Positions 7,388 through 15,144 of a stretch of 64,000 nt of DNA are shown here, one piece after another; position 1 is the first letter of the stretch, and each line of letters starts with the position of its first letter. The notes beneath the pieces are model-generated. The model was not told the DNA's origin, ran no database searches, and saw only the letters and a program-made list of their open reading frames with translations. The DNA comes from Paenibacillus roseus. GTDB lineage: Bacteria > Bacillota > Bacilli > Paenibacillales > Paenibacillaceae. The stretch lies in assembly GCF_016424485.1 (NCBI RefSeq), contig NZ_JAELUP010000014.1, forward strand, positions 51,633-115,632, given 5' to 3'. Made by a program: the position numbers and the translations under genes.

Positions 7388-7413
7388 GCCGCTCCTTCGG
7401 GGGCGGTATTTTT
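7388..7413 (+). terminator. Intrinsic terminator in late leader
   Basis: CCGCTCC, a TTCG loop and GGGGCGG form a 7-bp stem (one G-U), followed by TATTTTT. It lies only about 40 bases after the putative late promoter, so it would make a very short RNA unless antitermination occurs. Confidence 0.7.
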
Positions 7414-7716
7414 AATTCAGAAAGCAGGGCGACAGATTGCTTCCACTCTGGCTTTAAGAGATAGGAAGTTTTCTTCCGGTCTCTTGACGAGTTTTGGAAT
7501 CGGCTGTAAAATGCCTTTATACGTATCTAGTTACTAAGTGCGTCTTTAATAATAATGAGCGACAGCGCAATTATAAAAGTTGTGGTTGTTGTGACTGCTA
7601 CTACAGTGCGACACGCGTTTTGTAACTAAGTACGTATAACACCCCTCATTCATCGAATTATCATGGAATTTGTTGGATGAAATGAATAAAGAATATGAAG
7701 CCTCAGGAGCCGTTTT
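7414..7716 (+). other. Gene-free late leader with a spaced inverted repeat
   Basis: No credible gene is seen on either strand. TATACGTATCTAGTTAC (7518-7534) and GTAACTAAGTACGTATA (7622-7638) form an imperfect 17-bp inverted repeat (15 matches) with an 87-base spacer. Its role is unknown; it could fold in a long leader RNA or be a protein site. Confidence 0.45.
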
Positions 7717-7738
7717 AAGCCCTTGGGGCTTTTTTTCG
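7717..7738 (+). terminator. Intrinsic terminator before the late genes
   Basis: AAGCCC, a TTGG loop and GGGCTT precede a T-run of seven. It closes the leader region about 110 bases before the next gene. Confidence 0.75.
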
Positions 7739-7853
7739 TTCAGTTGATGGATGAGGGAATTGAAAGGCGGGGAATAGGGCGTTGCTTTGCTCAGAATACG
7801 CGTTCGCATCCCTGCCTAACCGAAAACCGACATAACACAAGGAGTTGATAGAT

Positions 7854-8087
7854 TTGGGTATGACAATCAGAGATGAAATGATGAGACAAGCAGTTGCGCA
7901 AGCAGTTATTTCAGAGCCGGAGCTGCGCATGATGTTCTTCCCGAAGGGTGTACATTCGCCAGCACTATCTGTATTCACTGTGGTACTGACCGATGAAGAG
8001 AAGCTACAGCGCATGCAGGCCATGATTCCGACAGCCAATCCGTGGGAACGAAGGGTGTATGTGGAGGGAGTGTTTCCGAGCGCATGA
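7854..8087 (+). CDS. Hypothetical phage protein, 77 aa
   Basis: TTG 7854 is chosen because GGAG lies 9 bases upstream. The product (MTIRDEMMRQAVAQAVI, LRMMFFPKGVHSPALSV) is amphipathic with no recognised family. The stop overlaps the ParB-like ATG. As the first gene of the methylation block, it could be an accessory to it, but nothing in the sequence proves this. Confidence 0.6.
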   Translation: MGMTIRDEMMRQAVAQAVISEPELRMMFFPKGVHSPALSVFTVVLTDEEKLQRMQAMIPTANPWERRVYVEGVFPSA

Positions 8088-8620
8088 ACATTCAGATTAT
8101 TCCGATAGAGCGGATCAATCCGGCAGCCTATAACCCGCGGGTTGACTTGCAGCCCGGCGATCCGGAGTACGAGAAGCTTCGTAGCAGCATAGAGCAGTTT
8201 GGATATATTGACCCGATCATATGGAATGAGCGCACCGGAAACATGGTTGGTGGCCACCAGCGGTATAAGATCATGGTCAACGAGCTTGGCCATAAGGAGC
8301 TGACTGTTTCTGTTGTTGATCTGGATGACCAGCAGGAGCGGCTGCTGAATCTGGCGCTCAACAAGGTGTCCGGCCTGTGGGATGACGAGGCACTAGCCAT
8401 GCTGATCGGTGAGCTACAGGTGAGCGGCGCTGATCTGGCGCTGTCCGGATTCGATGATGATGAAATCAGCCGGTTATTGGCCGATTTTATGGAGCCGCCT
8501 GCTGATCAGCTCGGCGATTTCGATAACCGGGAGCTGGATGTTGAGGATTTCGATGAATCCCGCTTCGACTGCAAATGCCCGCGCTGTGGCTTCGTGTTCA
8601 ACCAGGAGCATACACCATGA
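8084..8620 (+). CDS. ParB-like nuclease-domain protein
   Basis: 178 aa from ATG 8084 (ATGA overlap). The N-terminal 100 residues carry the ParB/sulfiredoxin fold: PIERINPAAYNPR (7-19), a RSSIEQFGYIDPIIW helix-strand, and GGHQRY (56-61). The C-terminus has Cys residues in CKCPRCGF, which may form a small zinc site. Stand-alone ParB-domain proteins in phages are found beside DNA methyltransferases, as here. They are thought to guide or accompany DNA modification, and the activity is unproved. Confidence 0.8.
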   Translation: MNIQIIPIERINPAAYNPRVDLQPGDPEYEKLRSSIEQFGYIDPIIWNERTGNMVGGHQRYKIMVNELGHKELTVSVVDLDDQQERLLNLALNKVSGLWDDEALAMLIGELQVSGADLALSGFDDDEISRLLADFMEPPADQLGDFDNRELDVEDFDESRFDCKCPRCGFVFNQEHTP

Positions 8621-9681
8621 GTCGCCCCGCGTGGGATTGGCGCTTGTCCGACTTGGCCAGTGTGCAGCAGAATGGGTTGACGGTTCTCTCCTGCTTCGCT
8701 TGCGGCGGCGGATCGACGATGGGATACAAGCGGGCCGGCTATACGGTTCTTGGGAATGTGGAGATTGACCCGCAGATGATGCGCATCTATCAGCGCAATC
8801 ATAATCCACGCTTCCCGTTCCTGATGCCCATTCAGGAGTTCAAGTTGCTGCATGATAGCGAGCTGCCGGCAGAGCTGTTTAATCTGGACATCCTGGACGG
8901 ATCGCCGCCATGCAGTGTGTTCTCCATGTCTGGCCAGCGGGAAGATAAATGGGGAAGTGAGCATAAATTTCGAGAGGGTCAGACTGTTCAGCGGCTGGAT
9001 GACCTTTTTTTTGATTTCCTAGATGTGGCGGAGAAGCTTCAGCCGCGGGTCATCGTGGCCGAGAATGTCACCGGCATGATCAGAGGTAATGCACGGGGAT
9101 ATGTCAGTCTTGTGCTGTCCCGGATGCGAGAGCTTGGATACAGGCCGCAACTGTTTCTCCTAAATAGTGCGACGATGGGCGTTCCGCAGAAGCGGGAGCG
9201 CATTATTTTTGTCGCAGCACGCTCTGATCAGGACTTTCCGCCGCTCAAGCTCGAATTTAACGAACCACCAGTATTGTATGGCGAAGTACGCAGCGGCGAG
9301 GGGACACCTATTGGAAAGGATCGAGTGACTTACAAGCGCTGGTTGCTGCGGCGCCCTTCCGATGCAGATGTTGGGGATATTACTCGGCGTACAGAGGGGC
9401 GGCAGAGTAGCTTCAACACCCGTCTGCTGGCAGATAACAAAGTGGTGAATACCTTACTTTCATCATCGGTGTACTTACGTCATGATGAGCCGTGCAAAAT
9501 ATCGGACGAGGATATCATCCGGATCCAGACGTTTCCGGCGGACTACGAATTTATGGATGCTGATGTGCAATACGTTTGCGGCATGAGTGTTCCGCCGCTG
9601 ATGATGGAGCGGATCGCAGAGCAGATATATATGCAATGGTTTGGAGGGAACAACAGTGAAGGTTCAGACAATACCGATTGA
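8617..9681 (+). CDS. DNA (cytosine-5)-methyltransferase
   Basis: 354 aa from ATG 8617, with AGGAG 9 bases upstream. Motif I is FACGGGSTMGYKRAG (27-41), motif IV is GSPPCSVF with catalytic Cys99, motif VI is ENV (150-152) and motif VIII is QKRERIIF (191-198). Together they define an m5C methyltransferase using S-adenosylmethionine. No restriction partner lies next to it, so it probably protects phage DNA from host restriction. The sequence specificity (region after residue 200) cannot be predicted by eye. Confidence 0.92.
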   Translation: MSRPAWDWRLSDLASVQQNGLTVLSCFACGGGSTMGYKRAGYTVLGNVEIDPQMMRIYQRNHNPRFPFLMPIQEFKLLHDSELPAELFNLDILDGSPPCSVFSMSGQREDKWGSEHKFREGQTVQRLDDLFFDFLDVAEKLQPRVIVAENVTGMIRGNARGYVSLVLSRMRELGYRPQLFLLNSATMGVPQKRERIIFVAARSDQDFPPLKLEFNEPPVLYGEVRSGEGTPIGKDRVTYKRWLLRRPSDADVGDITRRTEGRQSSFNTRLLADNKVVNTLLSSSVYLRHDEPCKISDEDIIRIQTFPADYEFMDADVQYVCGMSVPPLMMERIAEQIYMQWFGGNNSEGSDNTD

Positions 9682-10948
9682 ACAGCTCAGACACAACGAA
9701 TGGAACCCGAACGAAATGGATGAGCATATCTACCGTTCTCTGGTGGCCAGCATTCAGAAGCATGGCGTGCTGCAGCCTATCCTTATTCGAGCGGATATGA
9801 CGATCATCAAGGGAGAGAAACGTTGGAGGGCGGCGAAGGAGGCAGGGTTGACCGAACTGGTATGCGTCGTCGTAGAATCTAGCAGCGAGGAAGCCAAGCT
9901 TCTGACGGTGAGCCTCAGTAACCTGCGAGGGAAGACGGATGAGGAACTGCTGGCGTCGCTGATCGAAGAGCTGACCGCTACATACTCTCTTGAGGAGATT
10001 TCGCTGGAGACCGGACTTCAGTTTGATGAGCTTGCCGGGTTGCTGCAAGGAGTGTCGGCTTATGTAGATATTGCTGATCCGGTTGTGGAGGATGATTTCG
10101 ACGTCAGCAAAGCGTTGGAGCAGATTCGGGAGCCCGAAACGCGCCGCGGCGACGTGTTGCAACTTGGCCCGCATCGGCTGGTGTGCGGGGATGCTACAGA
10201 CCCAAATGATGTTGCGCTGCTGATGGACGGAGACAGGGCTGCACTGGTCGTCACCGACCCGCCCTACAACGTGGCCATCGAAAGTGATTCCGAACGTCTG
10301 GCCGCTGACGGCCGCAGCAGCATATTGAACGATGACATGCCCGCAGAGGAGTTTGCGGGCTTTTTGCATGCTGTATTTCAGCAGTACGCCGATATTATGG
10401 CGCCGACGTCAGCGATCTATGTGTTTCATCCTTCATCCTATCAACGTGAATTCCAGGACGCTATGGAAGCAGTCAGGATTGTCATTCGCAGCCAATGTAT
10501 ATGGGTGAAGAACGCTGCTTCCTTCGGATGGAGTCAGTACCGTTGGCAGCATGAGCCAGTCTTTTATGCTCATCTTCGGGGCAAGGCTCCTGCGTGGTAC
10601 GGCGACCGCCGGCAATCAACAGTTTGGCGTGACGGTCTTCCTGGTGCAGAGTTGGAGCCGTCCAGCGTGTGGGAGGTATCTCGCGGTGATGTGGGCAAAT
10701 ACCTCCATCCTACTCAAAAGCCACTCCCGTTGCTTGCCATTCCGATCGGCAACAGCAGTCAGAAGGGTGATGTGGTGGTGGATTTCTTCGGTGGCAGCGG
10801 CTCCACTCTCATGACCTGCGATCAGATGAGGCGCGAATGTCGAACGTTGGAGCTCGATCCGGTATTCTGCGATGTAATCAAGCAGCGGTACCGGACAGCT
10901 ACTGGCATCGAGCCTGTGCTGATTCGCCGGACTGAACCTGCAGAATAA
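9656..10948 (+). CDS. ParB-domain fused to N4/N6 DNA methyltransferase
   Basis: 430 aa from GTG 9656, with GGAGGG 7 bases upstream. Residues 1-110 form a ParB-like domain (PIEQLRHNEWNPNE, GEKRWRAA at 53-60). Residues 165-430 form an amino-methyltransferase with DPPYN (201-205) before the SAM-binding DFFGGSGST, the beta-class order that makes N6-methyladenine or N4-methylcytosine. The GDVLQLGPHRLVCGDAT lead-in is typical of phage enzymes. It overlaps the cytosine enzyme by 26 bases, so the two chemistries are co-expressed. Confidence 0.92.
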   Translation: MKVQTIPIEQLRHNEWNPNEMDEHIYRSLVASIQKHGVLQPILIRADMTIIKGEKRWRAAKEAGLTELVCVVVESSSEEAKLLTVSLSNLRGKTDEELLASLIEELTATYSLEEISLETGLQFDELAGLLQGVSAYVDIADPVVEDDFDVSKALEQIREPETRRGDVLQLGPHRLVCGDATDPNDVALLMDGDRAALVVTDPPYNVAIESDSERLAADGRSSILNDDMPAEEFAGFLHAVFQQYADIMAPTSAIYVFHPSSYQREFQDAMEAVRIVIRSQCIWVKNAASFGWSQYRWQHEPVFYAHLRGKAPAWYGDRRQSTVWRDGLPGAELEPSSVWEVSRGDVGKYLHPTQKPLPLLAIPIGNSSQKGDVVVDFFGGSGSTLMTCDQMRRECRTLELDPVFCDVIKQRYRTATGIEPVLIRRTEPAE

Positions 10949-10956
10949 ATAAAAAA

Positions 10957-10980
10957 GGAGAGGCGCTCGAACGCCCCTCC
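10957..10980 (+). other. Hairpin after the methyltransferase gene
   Basis: GGAGAGGCG, a short loop and CGCCCCTCC can pair, with one bulge. There is no T-run, so termination is uncertain. It lies directly 5' of the larger folded element at 10990. Confidence 0.4.
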
Positions 10981-10989
10981 CAAACACCA

Positions 10990-11079
10990 GGTAACCCCGG
11001 CTGAGATAGTGGAAACCGTGGCCACGGACTCTACAAGCCACTATCTCGCTTCCCATCATACAGGAAAGCCGAGGTTACC
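10990..11079 (+). ncRNA. Candidate structured RNA leader that hides a Shine-Dalgarno site
   Basis: Nested perfect helices are visible. GGTAACC (10990-10996) pairs with GGTTACC (11073-11079). CGGCT (10998-11002) pairs with AGCCG (11067-11071). GAGATAGTGG (11003-11012) pairs with CCACTATCTC (11038-11047) and encloses the palindrome CCGTGGCCACGG. TTCC (11050-11053) pairs with GGAA (11063-11066). The GAGG that would serve the start at 11085 is inside the closing helix. It looks like a three-way junction controlling translation; no known class is recognised. Confidence 0.6.
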
Positions 11080-11084
11080 ACAAT

Positions 11085-11303
11085 ATGACAGAGCAAAAAC
11101 ATGATGATTTGTTACTACAGCACGAGCTTGAGGTCATGCAAGGTATCATCGAATCAAAGGAGCAGTACCGCCGCATCATCAAAGCCGTGGTTGCCCGCTG
11201 GGTCAGAGACTTTCAGGACAACCGCATTGAGATAAACACTGTTGACGATCTGCGGAAGCTGATCGAACTAGATATAGAATTGCAGAAGGACGAGTTGCTA
11301 TAG
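11085..11303 (+). CDS. Small helical phage protein, 72 aa
   Basis: Begins MTEQKHDDLLLQHELEV and is helical and charged throughout (EQYRRIIKAVVARWVRDF), with no recognised domain. The start lies 5 bases after the candidate structured RNA, whose closing helix covers the GAGG site, so translation may be conditional. It is placed just before the terminase genes. Confidence 0.6.
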   Translation: MTEQKHDDLLLQHELEVMQGIIESKEQYRRIIKAVVARWVRDFQDNRIEINTVDDLRKLIELDIELQKDELL

Positions 11304-11337
11304 CCCGTTCTCCTTTTGCTGGGGGTGGTGATATGTA

Positions 11338-12225
11338 GTGGCCAGAGAGCGAAGTCCTGAGCGGGACAAGGCAAAACGGATGTGGCTGGAGAGCGGCGGG
11401 ACGATGTTGCTAAAAGACATCGCTGCTGCTCTTTGTATATCGGATAGCAAGGTCCGGAAGTGGAAGACATTGGACAAATGGAATGAAGAACTGAAAGGGA
11501 GCGCTCCACTTGATTCTAAAGGGAGCGCTCCCCGTCGTGGTGCTCCCAAGGGTAACAAGAACGCCCTGGGGAACAAAGGCGGCGCGCCGAAGGGAAGCAA
11601 GAACGCCCTGGGGAACAAAGGCGGTCACGGCGGACCATTTGGCAACAAGAAGGCCGTCACGACCGGAGAACATGAAACGATCTGGTTTGACATGCTTGAT
11701 GAGGATGAGCAGGAGCTGCTGGCCGGGATTGATACCGATCCTATCGCACAGGCAAACGAGTCCATTACGCTGTTAACCATCCGGGAGCGACGAATGCTTC
11801 AGCGTATCAAGCGGCTGACTGACGGGCTGACAGAAAATCAAAAGCGTGTACTTCAGCAGCTTAAATCCTTCAAAGAAATAATTGAGGTTCATGATGAGAA
11901 GAGCGGGAAAACGAGCAAAGTGCCTGTTACCCGGAACAAGATGGTTGAGGCTGAGATCGAGGAAACAACATATCGGGTCATCGATGATATTCTCAAATTA
12001 GAGGATGCACTGACTCGAGTCCAGGATAAAAAACTGAAGGCCATTGAGTTGAAAAACAGGCTTACCGTTGTGGATGAGGAAAAGGAAGTCCGTACTGCTA
12101 TCCTGCAAATCGAATTGCAGAGCCTCCAAGGTGGGGCTGGCGCAACTCAAAGCTGGACAGAAGCCCTGAAGGAGATCGCGGAGCGGCGTAAGGCTAAACG
12201 AGCAGAGGCTTCTGCCGATGAGTAA
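11338..12225 (+). CDS. terS: Terminase small subunit
   Basis: 295 aa, GTG start. The N-terminal helix-turn-helix (ERDKAKRMWLESGG, LKDIAAALCISDSKVRKWK) is the PBSX-type small-terminase domain that recognises pac DNA. A low-complexity linker with two copies of a GNKNALGNKGGAPKGSKN-like unit follows, then a long helical oligomerisation region. The small subunit forms a ring that recruits the large subunit to the genome. Its end overlaps the large subunit gene by 8 bases. Confidence 0.88.
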   Translation: MARERSPERDKAKRMWLESGGTMLLKDIAAALCISDSKVRKWKTLDKWNEELKGSAPLDSKGSAPRRGAPKGNKNALGNKGGAPKGSKNALGNKGGHGGPFGNKKAVTTGEHETIWFDMLDEDEQELLAGIDTDPIAQANESITLLTIRERRMLQRIKRLTDGLTENQKRVLQQLKSFKEIIEVHDEKSGKTSKVPVTRNKMVEAEIEETTYRVIDDILKLEDALTRVQDKKLKAIELKNRLTVVDEEKEVRTAILQIELQSLQGGAGATQSWTEALKEIAERRKAKRAEASADE

Positions 12226-13639
12226 GCCTTACAATGTTGTATCTGATATCGTCATCCTGCTTGATTTGTATTGGGATGATCCGGTCGCTTTTGCTGAAGA
12301 TATGCTGAACTTCGATCCCGACGAGTGGCAGCGGGCTGTCATGATGGATGTGGCACAACATCGATTAACGAGTGTCAGATCGGGTCAGGGCGTTGGAAAA
12401 ACTGGACTTGAGGCTTCTCTCGTGATCTGGTACCTGTGTTGCCGGCCAAATTGCCGTGTTGTCTGTACTGCACCGACAAAGCAGCAGCTCAATGACGTGC
12501 TTTGGGCAGAAGTGGCCAAGTGGTTGGAAACATCCATGGTCAAGAACCTACTCAAGTGGACGAAAACGAAGGTTTACATGGTTGGCCATGAAAAGCGATG
12601 GTTCGCTACAGCACGTACAGCAACAAAGCCTGAAAACATGCAGGGTTTCCATGAAGACTATATGCTATTTATCGTGGATGAAGCTTCCGGCGTGGCTGAT
12701 CCGATCATGGAGGCCATTATGGGAACGCTGACCGGTGATGAGAATAAGCTGCTAATGTGTGGAAACCCGACTCGGACGAGTGGGGTTTTTTATGATTCTC
12801 ATAACCGGGACAGAAGTCGCTTCCGTACACACAAGGTAGACAGCCGGACCAGCAAGCGGACCAGCAAAGATAACATTCAAATGCTGATTGATAAGTACGG
12901 CGCCGAGAGCGATGTCGTTAGGGTCCGAGTGTATGGTGAATTCCCCAAAGCTGAGGCGGATGCATTCATTGCTTTGGAAATTGCGGAGCTGGCTGCGGAA
13001 GCAAATATTGCCCCTGCTGGAGACACGCTGCACCTGGGCGTCGACGTCGCCCGCTTTGGTGATGACGAGACAGTCATTGCGCCGCGTGTCGGCATGAAGG
13101 TGTTCAAACTCAAATGCTACAACAAGCAGGATACGATGGTGACCGCCGGTTGGGTGATCGCTCTGGCTCGAGACATGCTCCGGAAGCATTCGTCGCTCCG
13201 CAATGTAGAAATCAAGGTCGATGATAGCGGCGTTGGGGGCGGAGTGACAGACCGGCTGAATGAAGTCATCCGGGAGGAGCGTCTGAAGGGTTGGCGTGTG
13301 ACACCTATTAATAACGGAAGCAAGCCCACCCGCAAGGAAGAGGAGCATTACGAGAACCGAGGAACAGAGACATGGGCTGATTTACGGGATCTGCTGCAGG
13401 AGTCCTTTTCCAAACATATTCAGGGTCAGCCAGTCTCGCTTGAGCTGCCGGATGACGAACGCCTGGTCACACAGCTCACGCAGCGGAAGTACCGCATGAC
13501 CAGCAAGGGTAAGCTTGCGCTGGAACGTAAAGAAGATATGAAGAAACGCGGACTGGATTCCCCGGACAGGGCGGATGCGGTCGTTTTGGCGTTCGCGCAG
13601 CCAGAGCGCGGCGGCGTATTCTTCCCGAATCAGAAATGA
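12218..13639 (+). CDS. terL: Terminase large subunit
   Basis: 473 aa. Walker A GQGVGKT (56-62) and Walker B FIVDEAS (151-157) mark the packaging ATPase. The C-terminal nuclease begins at HLGVDVARFGDDET (about 270-283), with further acidic residues in VDDSGVGGGVTD and SPDRADAVVLAF. The enzyme cuts concatemers and pumps DNA into the prohead through the portal. All key motifs are intact. Confidence 0.95.
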   Translation: MSKPYNVVSDIVILLDLYWDDPVAFAEDMLNFDPDEWQRAVMMDVAQHRLTSVRSGQGVGKTGLEASLVIWYLCCRPNCRVVCTAPTKQQLNDVLWAEVAKWLETSMVKNLLKWTKTKVYMVGHEKRWFATARTATKPENMQGFHEDYMLFIVDEASGVADPIMEAIMGTLTGDENKLLMCGNPTRTSGVFYDSHNRDRSRFRTHKVDSRTSKRTSKDNIQMLIDKYGAESDVVRVRVYGEFPKAEADAFIALEIAELAAEANIAPAGDTLHLGVDVARFGDDETVIAPRVGMKVFKLKCYNKQDTMVTAGWVIALARDMLRKHSSLRNVEIKVDDSGVGGGVTDRLNEVIREERLKGWRVTPINNGSKPTRKEEEHYENRGTETWADLRDLLQESFSKHIQGQPVSLELPDDERLVTQLTQRKYRMTSKGKLALERKEDMKKRGLDSPDRADAVVLAFAQPERGGVFFPNQK

Positions 13640-13653
13640 GAGGAGGAACAAAC

Positions 13654-15144
13654 ATGCCATGGCCATTTGGCGATGAACAGCAAAAAGAGATTGAAAACAT
13701 CATTATTCGCGGCGCGAAGACAGCCGCCACGCTGGAGCAGATCATTCAACTTGAAATAGGCGACTGGCGAAAATCGGACAAGCGAGAATGGATGGGAATC
13801 GGCGAAAGGTACTACCGCAATAAAACCGACATCCTTGATCGTGAGAGGACGGCGATCGGCGCCAGCGGTGCCAAGGAGATTGTCGGCAATCTGGCCAACA
13901 ATAAGCTGGCCAACGCTTTCTCGCGGAAGTTGGTAGATCAAAAGGTCGGCTATCTGTTGGGCAAGCCGTTGAGCATTCAGACGGTCAACAAGCAGTATGC
14001 AGACGCCTGGACTGAGATATTCAATTCAGCTATGTATCGTCGCCTACAGAGTACAGGCAAGGAAGCTGTGAATAAGGGGATTGCCTGGTGGTTTGTCAAT
14101 TATGACGAGGCTGGTGAGTTGTCGTTCCGCAAAATGAAATCAGAAGAAATCATTCCACTGTGGGCCGATGAAGCACATACCATCCTGGACGCGGTTATCC
14201 GTGTCTATGATATCACCGTGTACGAGGGATTGCAGAAAAAGACGATCCGGAAAATCGAGTGGTGGGATAAATCCGGTGTGCGCCGCTATGTGATGGATGG
14301 TACCGGGCTATTGCCGGACGTCGAGGCCGGGGCGATAGAGTCGCATTTTACTGTTATAAAAAAAAGTAACGGTGAAGAGGAGCAGAAAAACTGGGAGCGC
14401 GTCCCGTTTATTTGCTGGAAGTACAACGAGGAGGAGCAGTCGCTTGTTGAGATCATCAAATCATTGGCTGATGACTATGACCGGAACAAGTCCGATAACA
14501 GTAACAATCTTGAGGACCTGCCCGATAGCATTTACGAGGTTGCAGAGTATGACGGAACTGATCCGGGTGAATTCAGAAAAAATCTCTCGGTATGGCGCAC
14601 AGCTTTCGTGTCTAATGGCGGTGGAATTAAGGCGATCAACTTAGAAATAAATACCGAAGCCTACAAGATACACATGGAGCAGTCACGAAAAGACATCTAT
14701 GAGTTTGGTCGGGGCGTAGACACTCAGGGCGTGGATATAGGGAGCGCACCCTCGGGTATCGCGTTGAAATTTCTTTATTCCGATCTTGATCTGGACGCGA
14801 GTCTAATGGAGACGGAATTCCAGGCATCTTTAGAGCAGGTTCGCTGGTTCGTTGATAATCATCTGTATTACATTTCCGGTACTGACTATAGTAACGAAGA
14901 TGTGCAATTTATTTTCAACCGCGACATGCCAACCGATGAATCGGCTATCATTACGGCGATCAAGGACAGCGTGGGCATTCTGTCGGACGAGACGCTTGTC
15001 GCGCAGCATCCGTGGGTTCGGGACCTGCAAGCGGAGTTGAAACGGATCAAGAAGCAGAAGGAGGAAGCTTTGAAACGCATGTCCGACGGTTATGGTGGTA
15101 TGCCGCCGAGCAAGGACCCGGACAAAGACGGTGGGGACGAATGA
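13654..15144 (+). CDS. Portal protein (SPP1 gp6-like)
   Basis: 496 aa from ATG 13654, where AGGAGG is well spaced; the in-frame ATG at 13636 overlaps the terminase stop. ANNKLANAFSRKLVDQKVGYLLGKP and the later SLADDYDRNKSDNSNNLEDL are typical of the gp6 portal family. Twelve copies form the DNA channel at one head vertex. The gene is in the standard place after the large terminase. Its end overlaps the minor head protein gene (ATGA). Confidence 0.92.
   Translation: MPWPFGDEQQKEIENIIIRGAKTAATLEQIIQLEIGDWRKSDKREWMGIGERYYRNKTDILDRERTAIGASGAKEIVGNLANNKLANAFSRKLVDQKVGYLLGKPLSIQTVNKQYADAWTEIFNSAMYRRLQSTGKEAVNKGIAWWFVNYDEAGELSFRKMKSEEIIPLWADEAHTILDAVIRVYDITVYEGLQKKTIRKIEWWDKSGVRRYVMDGTGLLPDVEAGAIESHFTVIKKSNGEEEQKNWERVPFICWKYNEEEQSLVEIIKSLADDYDRNKSDNSNNLEDLPDSIYEVAEYDGTDPGEFRKNLSVWRTAFVSNGGGIKAINLEINTEAYKIHMEQSRKDIYEFGRGVDTQGVDIGSAPSGIALKFLYSDLDLDASLMETEFQASLEQVRWFVDNHLYYISGTDYSNEDVQFIFNRDMPTDESAIITAIKDSVGILSDETLVAQHPWVRDLQAELKRIKKQKEEALKRMSDGYGGMPPSKDPDKDGGDE

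Noticed and set aside
7269..7409. A 46-codon open frame across the TGTCCG repeats
   Set aside because: It has no ribosome binding site, crosses the promoter and ends within the terminator. The repeat phase explains the sequence better.
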